Of a stretch of 64,000 nucleotides of DNA, positions 8,682 through 16,469 are shown one piece after another. A model generated the notes under the pieces. It had not been told where the DNA came from, did not search any database, and saw nothing but the letters and a program-made list of their open reading frames with translations. Position 1 is the stretch's first letter. The number at the start of each line of letters is the position of its first letter. The position numbers and the translations under genes were made by a program. Source of the stretch: Paraburkholderia acidipaludis NBRC 101816 (lineage in GTDB: Bacteria > Pseudomonadota > Gammaproteobacteria > Burkholderiales > Burkholderiaceae); NCBI RefSeq assembly GCF_000684975.1, contig NZ_BAXZ01000004.1, positions 62,001 through 126,000 on the forward strand. Direction: 5' to 3'.

Positions 8682-10077
8682 TGGGGATGCTCCGGGGCCG
8701 CGGCGAGAGCACATCCGCAGCGGCATCGATCGTCAGGTGGGGCGCGACGAGGCGGCCGAATCCGGCTGCGGCTTCGTCGCGGGCGTAAAGGTCGTAACAG
8801 TCGGGGGCGACGGCCAGCAGCGTCCACGCTGCGCGGTGGGCCGCCGCGCACGAGCGCTCGCAGCCGCTTAGATGCGCTTCGGCAGGCGCGTTTTGGCGCA
8901 GGCGGGCGGCGAGGCGCAGCGCGTCGGCCTTGGTGTCGGCGCGGCTTTTCGCGCAGCCCTCGGAGCCCGCGCAGGCGATCAGCCGCGCGAGCGGCGCGGC
9001 GCATTCGGTAATCAGGCCGAGTGCGCTCAACTGCGTTAGCGTGGGCGCAAGCTGATGCGACGCGACGCCGGGCAGCAGCACGCCTTGCCATGGCGTGATG
9101 CGCAGCGTGGCCGCGCCATGCGATTGCGCGAGCGAAGCGAGTGCGTCGAGCGTGGCGGCGTCGAGCCGGCCGAGCGCAGGCTGGGCGCCCACATAGCCGC
9201 TGCCATCGGCCCGCAACGCGTGGGTGCCGAGCCGTGCCGCCGTGTCGACCGGTGTGCGCCGCCACTGGCGCACGGCTTCGTCGCGTGTCGGCGTGAAGTT
9301 CAGATACCGTTGCGCCTGCAACAACACGGCTTCTGAGCCATGGCTTGCGCGCACGTCGCGCATGCGCCGCTGGCCGGCTTCGGCGAGGTCGAGGAAAGCA
9401 TGCAGCAGCGCGCGGAGCAGGGTGGGAACATCTTGCGGTTCGATGGCGCCCAGCGCTGCGTCGCCGGGGCCGCCCGCGAGGCCGAACATGAACATGAGGC
9501 GTTCGCCGTGCGTTGCCGCGGCGAGCCAGATGTCGTGCGGATGATCGAGCGCCGCGAGGCGTTCGCCGCCATCCGCTAGCAGTGCGAATTTAGGCGAAAG
9601 CGCGGCAAAACGCGCTTCGTGCTGCAACAGGTGGAGGATCGGCGCGGTCAGCGTCGTCGTATCGAACAGCGCGCCGGGGTCGCTGCCCGCCAACGGGCTC
9701 AGCATCAGGTTGCGCAGATCGTCGGCGATTTCGGCGTGGGTCGAGGCGCTTTCATCGTCGCCAGATGCTGGTGCGGGTGTGTCGGGGCCGAGGCCCGCGC
9801 GCAGGAGCGCTTCGCCCAAGGCGCGCTCGTGGCCGGCGCGCACGCCGCGCAGCTGCACGTTCGCGCGATTCGTCAACTCGATCACGCCGCTCGCATGCGC
9901 ACGCGCGGCTTCGGCGACGGCATGGGCTTCGGTGGAGGCGAGCACGCCGCCTGGCAGGCGAATGCGGCACAGGCCGCCGTCGCGCGCCGCGACGACGCGC
10001 AGCAGGCCCGGGCACGCAGAACGGCGGGCGGCGTCGGTGGCGGCGGCAATGGGCCTGTCGTGCTTGTTGTGCTTCAA
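8674..10077 (-). CDS. cobG: Precorrin-3B synthase (CobG)
   Basis: CobG is the oxygen-dependent monooxygenase that hydroxylates precorrin-3A and marks the aerobic B12 route. The protein shows two ferredoxin-like nitrite/sulfite-reductase half domains and the C-terminal 4Fe-4S ligand set CAGSEGC...HLSGCERSC. N-terminal landmarks are CRIRLPGG and VIELTNRANVQLRGV. No ATG fits: the frame upstream runs into the divergent cobL leader, and the most plausible start is the TTG at 10077 (467 residues); a weak start may hold CobG low. The gene is first of the minus-strand cob run and is divergent from cobL. The enzyme call is firm and the start uncertain. Confidence 0.88.
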   Translation of the reverse strand: MKHNKHDRPIAAATDAARRSACPGLLRVVAARDGGLCRIRLPGGVLASTEAHAVAEAARAHASGVIELTNRANVQLRGVRAGHERALGEALLRAGLGPDTPAPASGDDESASTHAEIADDLRNLMLSPLAGSDPGALFDTTTLTAPILHLLQHEARFAALSPKFALLADGGERLAALDHPHDIWLAAATHGERLMFMFGLAGGPGDAALGAIEPQDVPTLLRALLHAFLDLAEAGQRRMRDVRASHGSEAVLLQAQRYLNFTPTRDEAVRQWRRTPVDTAARLGTHALRADGSGYVGAQPALGRLDAATLDALASLAQSHGAATLRITPWQGVLLPGVASHQLAPTLTQLSALGLITECAAPLARLIACAGSEGCAKSRADTKADALRLAARLRQNAPAEAHLSGCERSCAAAHRAAWTLLAVAPDCYDLYARDEAAAGFGRLVAPHLTIDAAADVLSPRPRSIPNA

Positions 10078-10084
10078 AGAGATA

Positions 10085-10150
10085 CCAGGTTGAGCGCTCG
10101 GGGTGCGGGCACAGCGTCGCTGTGTTCCGTTTTCAGCCCATCGGGCACCG
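10085..10150 (-). promoter_or_regulatory. Possible degenerate adenosylcobalamin riboswitch upstream of cobG
   Basis: Read on the minus strand, this leader contains GGTGCC, then GGGCTGAAAACGGAAC, a perfect 6-bp hairpin CACAGC-GAC-GCTGTG and CCCGCACC. These resemble, in order, conserved blocks of the B12 aptamer (GGUGCC, AAAGGGAA, CCCGCAAC), but the inner GGUGNAANUCC block is replaced by the hairpin and no GCCACUG B12 box is seen before the cobG start. It could be a variant aptamer, a decayed one, or coincidence. Confidence 0.35.
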
Positions 10151-10228
10151 GCGGACACGGTATTATGCCCGTTTTCATGGGCGGCTCGAGACTCGGGGCT
10201 GCCTCGGCGGGACTCGAACGGAGATGGC

Positions 10229-11446
10229 ATGCAGGGCACGCGTGCGTGGCTGACGGTGGTCGGCATCGGCGACGACGGATATGCGGGACTGGGACGCGCG
10301 GCGCGGCATGCGCTCTTCGACGCGCAGGTGGTGACGGGCGGCGCGCGCCATCTGTCGATGCTGCCTGCGCGCATACGGGCGCGCCGCGAACCGTGGCCGC
10401 AGCCGTTCAGCGTCGAGCCGCTGCTCGCGCTGCGCGAAGCGGGCCTGCGCGTGTGCGTGCTTGCGAGCGGCGACCCCATGCTGTTCGGCGTGGGCGCCAC
10501 GCTGGCACGCCATCTCGTGCCCGGCGAGATGGCGGTGCTGCCCGCGCCGTCGTCGTTGTCGCTCGCCGCGGCGCGGCTTGGCTGGGCGCTGCAGGACGTC
10601 GCGGCGGTCTCGCTCGTCGGCAGGCCGATCGACGCGCTGCGGCGTCATCTTTACGCGGGTTCGCGCGTGCTGGTCCTGAGCGCGGACGGCCGTACACCCG
10701 CCGCGCTCGCGGCTTGGCTCGCATCGGCCGGCTTCGGCGCCACGCGTCTCACGGTGTTCGAGCATCTGGGCGGCGAGCGCGAACGGCGCCTCGATGGCCG
10801 TGCCGATGCCTGGCACACCGATGAAGTTGCCGCGCTCAACCTTGCCGCATTCGAATGCGTGGCCGCTGCCGGCGCACGAGCGTGGACGCTCACATCCGGG
10901 CTGCCCGACGACGCCTATCTTCACGACGGCCAGCTCACGAAGCGCGACGTGCGTGCGCTCACGCTCGCGCGGCTCGCGCCCACGCCGGGCGCGCTGCTCT
11001 GGGACGTGGGCGCGGGCAGCGGATCGATCGGCATCGAATGGATGCGCGCGCACCCGGCTTGCCGCGCGATTGCGATCGAAGCGAACGAAGCGCGCCAGCG
11101 TTTCATCGCACACAACCGCGACGCGCTGGGCGTGCCCGCGCTGCAGCTCGTGGCGGGCCGTGCGCCCGACGCTCTTGCGGGCCTGGCCGCGCCCGACGCC
11201 GTGTTTGTCGGCGGCGGCGTGACGGCGCCGGGCGTGCTGGAAACGTGCTGGGACCGGCTCGCGCCCGGCGGCCGGCTCGTGGCGAACGCCGTGACCGTGC
11301 AGAGCGAGGCGGCGCTCGTAATGTGGCGCGAACAGCATGACGGCACGCTCACGCGCATCGGCGTTGGCGAGGCGCAGCCGCTTGGGCGCTTCGACACGTG
11401 GCGTCAGGCGCTGCCCGTCACGCTCTACGAGGCGACGAAGCCGTGA
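10229..11446 (+). CDS. cobL: Precorrin-6Y C5,15-methyltransferase, decarboxylating (CbiE-CbiT fusion)
   Basis: This 405-residue bifunctional enzyme methylates C5 and C15 of precorrin-6B and decarboxylates the C12 acetate. The N-terminal half is a CbiE tetrapyrrole methylase (LTVVGIGDDGYAGLG, VLASGDPMLFGVG); the C-terminal half is a CbiT class I methyltransferase (LWDVGAGSGSIGIEWMRAHP, VFVGGG). The ATG at 10229 was chosen because GGAG lies 5 bases upstream and the methylase fold begins just after it; the longer frame from 10103 lies over the divergent leader. The stop overlaps the cobK start as TGATG. It heads the plus-strand operon cobL-cobK-cobM, divergent from cobG. Confidence 0.95.
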   Translation: MQGTRAWLTVVGIGDDGYAGLGRAARHALFDAQVVTGGARHLSMLPARIRARREPWPQPFSVEPLLALREAGLRVCVLASGDPMLFGVGATLARHLVPGEMAVLPAPSSLSLAAARLGWALQDVAAVSLVGRPIDALRRHLYAGSRVLVLSADGRTPAALAAWLASAGFGATRLTVFEHLGGERERRLDGRADAWHTDEVAALNLAAFECVAAAGARAWTLTSGLPDDAYLHDGQLTKRDVRALTLARLAPTPGALLWDVGAGSGSIGIEWMRAHPACRAIAIEANEARQRFIAHNRDALGVPALQLVAGRAPDALAGLAAPDAVFVGGGVTAPGVLETCWDRLAPGGRLVANAVTVQSEAALVMWREQHDGTLTRIGVGEAQPLGRFDTWRQALPVTLYEATKP

Positions 11447-12201
11447 TGCCGCGTTTGCTGCTGCTGGGCGGCACCGGCGACGCGCTGCATATTGCACGTC
11501 GACTCGCGCCGCAGCACGTCTACAGTCTCGCGGGCCTTGGGCGCGTGCCGGACGACCTCGCGTGCGAGGTGCGTGTCGGCGGCTTCGGCGGCGCCGAGGG
11601 GCTCGCGCGCTATCTGACCGAGGCGCGCATCGATCTGGTGGTCGACGCGACGCATCCCTACGCCGCGCGGATCAGCGCCAATGCGGCGCACGCATGCGCC
11701 GAGACAGGCGTGCCTTATTGGGCGCTGCGTCGCGCGCCGTGGCAGCCGCAAGCCGGCGACGACTGGCGTTTCGTCGCTGGCTGGGCGGGCGCGATGGCCG
11801 CGCTCGCGCCCTTCGAACGTCCGCTCTTCACGCTCGGGCGCGAGCCGCTCGCGCATCTGGACGCGCATCGAGATGAAATCCCGCTGCATCAGTACTGGAC
11901 GATACGCTGCCTCCAGGCGCACCCCGGCCACGCGCGCGCACGCGTGATCGACGCGCGCGGCCCGTTCACGCCCGAGGGCGAGCGAGAACTGTTCGTCTCC
12001 GCGCGCATCGACGTCGTCGTCAGCAAGAACAGCGGCGGCGCGGCCACGGAGGCGAAACTCGGCGTCGCGCGCGAACTGGGTCTGCCGGTCGTGATGCTGC
12101 GGCGTCCGCTGCTACCCGCCGCCACGCGCGAGTTCGATTCGGTGGACGATCTGCTCGCGGCGCTGGCCTTCGCCCAAATGCTTCGGAATACCACGCAATG
12201 A
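11446..12201 (+). CDS. cobK: Precorrin-6A reductase
   Basis: This 251-residue NADPH-dependent reductase of the CobK/CbiJ family reduces precorrin-6A to precorrin-6B. The N-terminal nucleotide-binding turn is LLLGGTGDALHIARRL; DATHPYAARISANA, SKNSGGAATEAKL and RPLLP are typical family blocks. The ATG at 11446 shares its A with the cobL stop, so the longer frame start at 11398 is not used. The 3' end overlaps cobM by four bases (ATGA at 12198-12201). The gene is intact and of normal length. Confidence 0.94.
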   Translation: MPRLLLLGGTGDALHIARRLAPQHVYSLAGLGRVPDDLACEVRVGGFGGAEGLARYLTEARIDLVVDATHPYAARISANAAHACAETGVPYWALRRAPWQPQAGDDWRFVAGWAGAMAALAPFERPLFTLGREPLAHLDAHRDEIPLHQYWTIRCLQAHPGHARARVIDARGPFTPEGERELFVSARIDVVVSKNSGGAATEAKLGVARELGLPVVMLRRPLLPAATREFDSVDDLLAALAFAQMLRNTTQ

Positions 12202-12929
12202 CCGTCTTTTTCATCGGCGCCGGACCGGGCGACCCGGAACTCATCACGGTAAAAGGGCAGCGCCTCGTGCGCAGCTGCCCCGTGATTCTCTATGCGGGCT
12301 CGCTCGTGCCGCCGGCCGTGCTGGACGGGCATCGCGCCCGCCAGGTGGTGGACACCGCGCCGCTCACGCTCGACGAGATCGTCGCGCTGCTGCGCGAGGC
12401 GCATCGCAACGGCCACGACGTGGCGCGCGTGCATTCGGGCGATCCCTCGCTCTATGGCGCGATCGGCGAGCAGATCCGCCGCCTGCGTGCGCTTGGCATT
12501 CCTTATGAAATCGTGCCGGGCGTCACGGCCACGGCCGCCTGCGCGGCGGCGCTGGGTTGCGAGCTCACGCTGCCGGGTGTTTCGCAGACGCTCATCCTCA
12601 CGCGCTATGCGACGAAAACGGCGATGCCCGAAGGCGAGCAACTGGGCGACCTTGCCCGCCATCGCGCGACCATGGCGATTCACCTGGGCGTGCGCCATCT
12701 CGCGCGCATCGTGGACGAACTGCGCCCGCACTACGGCGAGGCCTGCCCGATCGCAGTCGTCTATCGGGCGAGCTGGCCCGACGAGGAGCGCGTGACCGGC
12801 ACGCTGGGCGATATCGTGGAGAAGGTGGCGGCGACCGATATCGAGCGCACCGCGCTGATCCTCGTTGGCAACGTGCTGGCCGCGGAGGGTTTCGCCGATT
12901 CGACGCTCTACGGCGCGGCGAAACGCTGA
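12198..12929 (+). CDS. cobM: Precorrin-4 C11-methyltransferase
   Basis: This 243-residue SAM-dependent methylase adds the C11 methyl to precorrin-4. The SAM site FFIGAGPGDPELITVKG opens the protein; RVHSGDPSLYGAIGEQ and VPGVTATAACAAALG identify the CobM/CbiF subgroup, and YRASWPDE is typical of its C terminus. The ATG is in the four-base overlap with cobK. It is the last gene of the plus-strand cob run; a 36-base gap separates it from the convergent symporter gene. Together with the minus-strand genes the window covers precorrin-2 to hydrogenobyrinate, apart from a recognisable cobF. Confidence 0.95.
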   Translation: MTVFFIGAGPGDPELITVKGQRLVRSCPVILYAGSLVPPAVLDGHRARQVVDTAPLTLDEIVALLREAHRNGHDVARVHSGDPSLYGAIGEQIRRLRALGIPYEIVPGVTATAACAAALGCELTLPGVSQTLILTRYATKTAMPEGEQLGDLARHRATMAIHLGVRHLARIVDELRPHYGEACPIAVVYRASWPDEERVTGTLGDIVEKVAATDIERTALILVGNVLAAEGFADSTLYGAAKR

Positions 12930-12965
12930 GCGTCAGCGCTGCGCGAGGCGCCCCGCGACGGCGCT

Positions 12966-14441
12966 TCAGTGCACGCTGGCGTGCGTATGGCCCGCGTGTG
13001 CGCGCGGCTGCGTCACCGCGCTCACGACCGCAAGCACGACCACGTTGACGCCGAGTGCGAGAAAGCCGATGTTGATGTCCTTGAGCGCGTCGGGCGCGAA
13101 CGGCATGAGCTGCGCGACGCTCACGTGCAGCAGCGTGGTGGCGACCACCACCGCCACGCCGGCCAGAATCCCGCAGAACGCCCCTTGTTTCGTGGCGCGA
13201 TTGCGCGGCGCGAGGCTGCACACGAGCGCGGGAAAGAGCTGCGTCACGAAGCTGTAGCCCATCAGCAGCAGCGCGACGATGGTGTCGCCGCCCTTGAGCG
13301 TGAAGCCTACGGCAACGAGCGCGATCACCGGCACGAGGAAGCGCGCGAGACGGGCGACGCGCTCGTCGTCCGCGTTCTTCATCAGGGCGCCGCGATAAAC
13401 GTCGTTGGCGAGCAGCGTGGAGGCGGTGGTGAGGATCATCGAGCCCGGCACGAGGGCCGTGAGCACGCCCGCCGCGCCGATGATGCCCACCACCCACGGG
13501 TCGAAGGTCTGCAGCGAGAGCCGGAAGAGCGAGAGGTCGATGTCGGCGCCTTTGAGGCCGGGCACCTTCAGCACGGCCGCGAAGCCGCAGAAGAACACGA
13601 ATAGCAGGATCAGCTGATAGAGCGGCAGCAGCATGGCGTTGCGCCGGAAGATGCGTTCGTTCTTCGCGGTATAGATCGAGCCGAAGCTGTGCGGCCACAT
13701 GAAGAAGCCGAGCGCCGTGAGCAGCACGGTGGACTGGAACCACGTCACGCTCTGGCCTTTGGGCGGAAACGTCAGGAAACCGGGCTTTGCCGCGTCGACG
13801 GCGCGGAACATGTCGCCGAGGCCGCCGTAGTAGCGGATCGGCAGATAGATGCCGAGAAAGATCGCCACGCTGAGGATCAGCACGTCCTTGACAACCGAAT
13901 TCCACGCGCAGCCGCGCACGCCCGAGACGATCACATAGGCGGTGACGACGAAGGCGCCGCACCAGACGGCGGCCGTCGAGGGAATGGCGCCATACGAGGT
14001 TGTCGCGACGATGATGCCGAGACCCTTCAGTTGCAGCACGAGATAGGGCACGAGAGCGGTCACGCCCACGAGCGCGACCAGCACGCCGAGCGCGGGGCTC
14101 CGGTATTTGCGCGCGAAGAAGTGCGGCTGCGAGACGAGCCGGTACGTTTTCGCGAAGCGCCAGATGGGCGGCAGCATCCAGTACGAGAGGATGTACGCGA
14201 GCGTGGCATAGGCGAGGATGTAGTAAACGGGCGCGCCCTTGCCGTAGGCGAAGCCGCTGCCGCCGAGAAATGTGAAGGTGGTGTAGATCTCGCCGGCCAT
14301 GAGCAGGAACACGAAGGCCGTGCCGAAGCTGCGGCCTCCCACCGACCACTGCTCGAGATTCATGTCGTGGCCGCGCCGCGCGCGCATGCCGAGGCCGAGC
14401 GCGACGAGCGTGATCGCCGCGATGAGCACGAGCGCGCTCAT
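12966..14441 (-). CDS. Sodium:solute symporter family transporter
   Basis: A 491-residue inner-membrane transporter of the SSS family with about 13 hydrophobic segments. Family landmarks include RRGHDMNLEQWSVGGRSFG near the N terminus, GEIYTTFTFLGGSGFAYGKG, and GAAGVLTALVPGSMILTTAS with the small/polar residues usual at the sodium site. The C terminus is a histidine-rich tail (HAGHTHASVH). The start is the ATG at 14441 inside an ATGA overlap with the small DUF3311 gene, with GAGGTG upstream. The pairing of DUF3311 with an SSS permease is common in proteobacteria, so the two probably form one transport unit. The substrate is not readable. Confidence 0.85.
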   Translation of the reverse strand: MSALVLIAAITLVALGLGMRARRGHDMNLEQWSVGGRSFGTAFVFLLMAGEIYTTFTFLGGSGFAYGKGAPVYYILAYATLAYILSYWMLPPIWRFAKTYRLVSQPHFFARKYRSPALGVLVALVGVTALVPYLVLQLKGLGIIVATTSYGAIPSTAAVWCGAFVVTAYVIVSGVRGCAWNSVVKDVLILSVAIFLGIYLPIRYYGGLGDMFRAVDAAKPGFLTFPPKGQSVTWFQSTVLLTALGFFMWPHSFGSIYTAKNERIFRRNAMLLPLYQLILLFVFFCGFAAVLKVPGLKGADIDLSLFRLSLQTFDPWVVGIIGAAGVLTALVPGSMILTTASTLLANDVYRGALMKNADDERVARLARFLVPVIALVAVGFTLKGGDTIVALLLMGYSFVTQLFPALVCSLAPRNRATKQGAFCGILAGVAVVVATTLLHVSVAQLMPFAPDALKDINIGFLALGVNVVVLAVVSAVTQPRAHAGHTHASVH

Positions 14442-14671
14442 GATCGCACCTCGCCTGCGTCGTCTGCATGGTCGTCTTGCGCCCCTGTGCGGCGATTGGC
14501 GGGATCGAGCCGGTAGACGGCGGCCATGATCGCCGAGGTCAGCACGACCCACATGACGATCCACGCGAGCACGAACGGCATGCCGAGCACGAGCGGTTCG
14601 GTGCGGTTGACGAACGGCACGCCGAGCAGGATGCCGATGAAGGGCAGGGCAGCGAGCAACTTCAGTGACAT
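14438..14671 (-). CDS. DUF3311 small membrane protein, partner of the symporter
   Basis: A 77-residue protein with two hydrophobic helices (about residues 5-20 and 29-52) separated by FVNRTEPLVLGMPF, which is the DUF3311 signature, then a polar tail. The ATG at 14671 follows a strong GAGGAG ribosome site. Its stop overlaps the symporter start by four bases, so the pair is translationally coupled. The family has no proven biochemical role; being a small accessory subunit of the permease is inference from the fixed gene pairing. Confidence 0.82.
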   Translation of the reverse strand: MSLKLLAALPFIGILLGVPFVNRTEPLVLGMPFVLAWIVMWVVLTSAIMAAVYRLDPANRRTGAQDDHADDAGEVRS

Positions 14672-14920
14672 GGGCAACTCCTCTTCCGGTAGAGGCAGGA
14701 ACGATCGCGTGGCGAGAGACGGTTTGAGCACTCTATGCCGGGCGGGGCCGCGCGGTAAAGGCTTCAAAAAGGCCGTATGTCTTTCGAAAGCATGGTGCGG
14801 CGCGGGATTGCAAGCCGGATTGTGGCGCCGCGCGCCTGGCATCGAGCCGTCACGCGCCCTGCCGATCCAGTTACACTTCTGGCAGCCCGGCCGGCGCGGC
14901 CCAAACCCCGGATCGACTTC

Positions 14921-15601
14921 ATGATCGAAAGCTTGATTTCAGACATCCTGTTCGGTTTTACCGGACTGATCAGCATCATCAATCCTGTTGGCGTCGCGTT
15001 CGTTTTTCTCGACCGCACGGCCACGCTCAACGACGAGGAGCGGCGCCTGCTCGCCAAGCGCGTGGCGATGAACGCATTCTTCGTTCTGCTCGTGGCGTTT
15101 TTCGTCGGCACGCCCATTCTGCATTTCTTCGGCATTTCGATGGAGGCGCTGCGCATCGGCGGCGGTCTTGCAGTGGCCGTGAGCGGCTGGCAAATGCTCA
15201 ACGCGCCCGAAGCCGCGCCGCGCCCGGCCGACGAAGCCGCGCTCAAGGCCTTCAATGCCGAGTCCGCCTCGGGCAAGGCCTTCTTCCCGCTCACGGTGCC
15301 GCTCACCACCGGGCCGGGCTCGATCGCCACCGCCATCGCGCTGAACGCGAACCGCACGCACAAGCTTTCGGCGTGGCTGCTTTCGAGCATCGCCTCGGTC
15401 GTCATTTCGGTGCTCGTGATGATCGTCATCTATTACGTCTACAGCCGGGCGGCGCGTCTTGCGCAATACCTCGGCGTGGAAGGCACGCGCGTCGCCATGC
15501 GGGTGTCGTCGTTCCTGCTGTTGTGCATCGGTGTGCAGATCATTCTGACCGGCCTCGACGGTTTTCTCACGCCGATCGCGGCCCTGCACGTCACGAAGTG
15601 A
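14921..15601 (+). CDS. MarC-family integral membrane protein
   Basis: A 226-residue MarC/UPF0056 (NAAT) family protein with six predicted membrane helices. Conserved blocks are GLISIINPVGVAFVFLDRT, FGISMEALRIGGGLAVAVSGWQML and PLTTGPGSIATAI. The family was once tied to multidrug resistance, but its transported substrate is unsettled. The start is the ATG of MIESLISD at 14921; the frame reads upstream to 14777 but that part lacks family similarity and a ribosome site. The gene is divergent from DUF3311-symporter and 25 bases ahead of the amidotransferase gene, so the two may be cotranscribed. Confidence 0.85.
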   Translation: MIESLISDILFGFTGLISIINPVGVAFVFLDRTATLNDEERRLLAKRVAMNAFFVLLVAFFVGTPILHFFGISMEALRIGGGLAVAVSGWQMLNAPEAAPRPADEAALKAFNAESASGKAFFPLTVPLTTGPGSIATAIALNANRTHKLSAWLLSSIASVVISVLVMIVIYYVYSRAARLAQYLGVEGTRVAMRVSSFLLLCIGVQIILTGLDGFLTPIAALHVTK

Positions 15602-15626
15602 GTACGCCGTTATAGAGGAGTGCATC

Positions 15627-16469
15627 ATGTGCCGCTGGCTCGCCTATTCGGGCAATCCCGTTCATCTGCAAACCGTGCTGTTCCGCTCGCGCCATTCGCT
15701 GATCGACCAGGCCCTGCACTCGAAGCTCGGTGCGACGACCACCAACGGCGACGGCTTCGGCCTCGGCTGGTATCAGCAGCCGCACGACATTCCCTATCGC
15801 TATCGAAGCATTCAGCCTGCCTGGAACGACCACAACCTGCACGAACTCGCGCGCGCCGTGAGAGCGCCGATGTTCATCGCGCACATCCGCTCGGCCACGC
15901 ACACCGCGGTGCAGGAGACCAACTGCCATCCGTTCCGGCACCGGCGCTGGCTTTTTGCCCATAACGGGCTGATCGAGAACTTTCCGCTCGTGCGCCGCGA
16001 TCTGCTGGTGGCGATCGATCCGGGGCGCTTCAACGGGCTCGAAGGATCGACGGATTCGGAGGTGATGTTCTATCTCGCGATGTCGTTCGGCCTCGAGCAC
16101 GAACCGGTGCCCGCGCTCGAGCGCATGGCCGGTTTCGTCGAGGCGAAGGCGCGCAGCCACGGCGTTGCGAATCCACTCAACATGACCGTGGTCGCGACCG
16201 ACGGCGAGCAGATGGTGGCCGTGCGCTATTCGAGCGGCGGCAATTCGCGCTCCCTCTTTCACAGCACGTCGTTCAGGCATCTGCACGAACTCTATCCCGA
16301 CGACCCGCGCATTGCGGCCGCGGGCGACGACGCCTACCTGATCGTTTCCGAGCCGCTCGTCGATTTGCCCGATGCCTGGGCGGAAGTGCCCGAGGCCACG
16401 GCGATCGTCGTGCGCGGTCCGCAGGTGGATTACCGCCAGTTCGTGCCGGTCGCGCCCGTCACGGCCTGA
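15627..16469 (+). CDS. Class II glutamine amidotransferase, YafJ/EgtC-like
   Basis: A 280-residue Ntn-hydrolase of the class II glutamine amidotransferase family. The N-terminal nucleophile is Cys2 (MCRWLAYSG), exposed after Met removal; HIRSATHTAVQETNCHPF and FAHNGLIENF match the glutaminase site, and GSTDSEVMFYLAMS follows. It has the glutaminase domain only and no synthase domain, as in YafJ of E. coli and EgtC of ergothioneine synthesis. No ergothioneine genes are near, so the YafJ-like reading is preferred. The start has GAGGAG about 10 bases upstream. The 3' end overlaps the convergent histidine kinase gene by 40 bases. Confidence 0.85.
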   Translation: MCRWLAYSGNPVHLQTVLFRSRHSLIDQALHSKLGATTTNGDGFGLGWYQQPHDIPYRYRSIQPAWNDHNLHELARAVRAPMFIAHIRSATHTAVQETNCHPFRHRRWLFAHNGLIENFPLVRRDLLVAIDPGRFNGLEGSTDSEVMFYLAMSFGLEHEPVPALERMAGFVEAKARSHGVANPLNMTVVATDGEQMVAVRYSSGGNSRSLFHSTSFRHLHELYPDDPRIAAAGDDAYLIVSEPLVDLPDAWAEVPEATAIVVRGPQVDYRQFVPVAPVTA

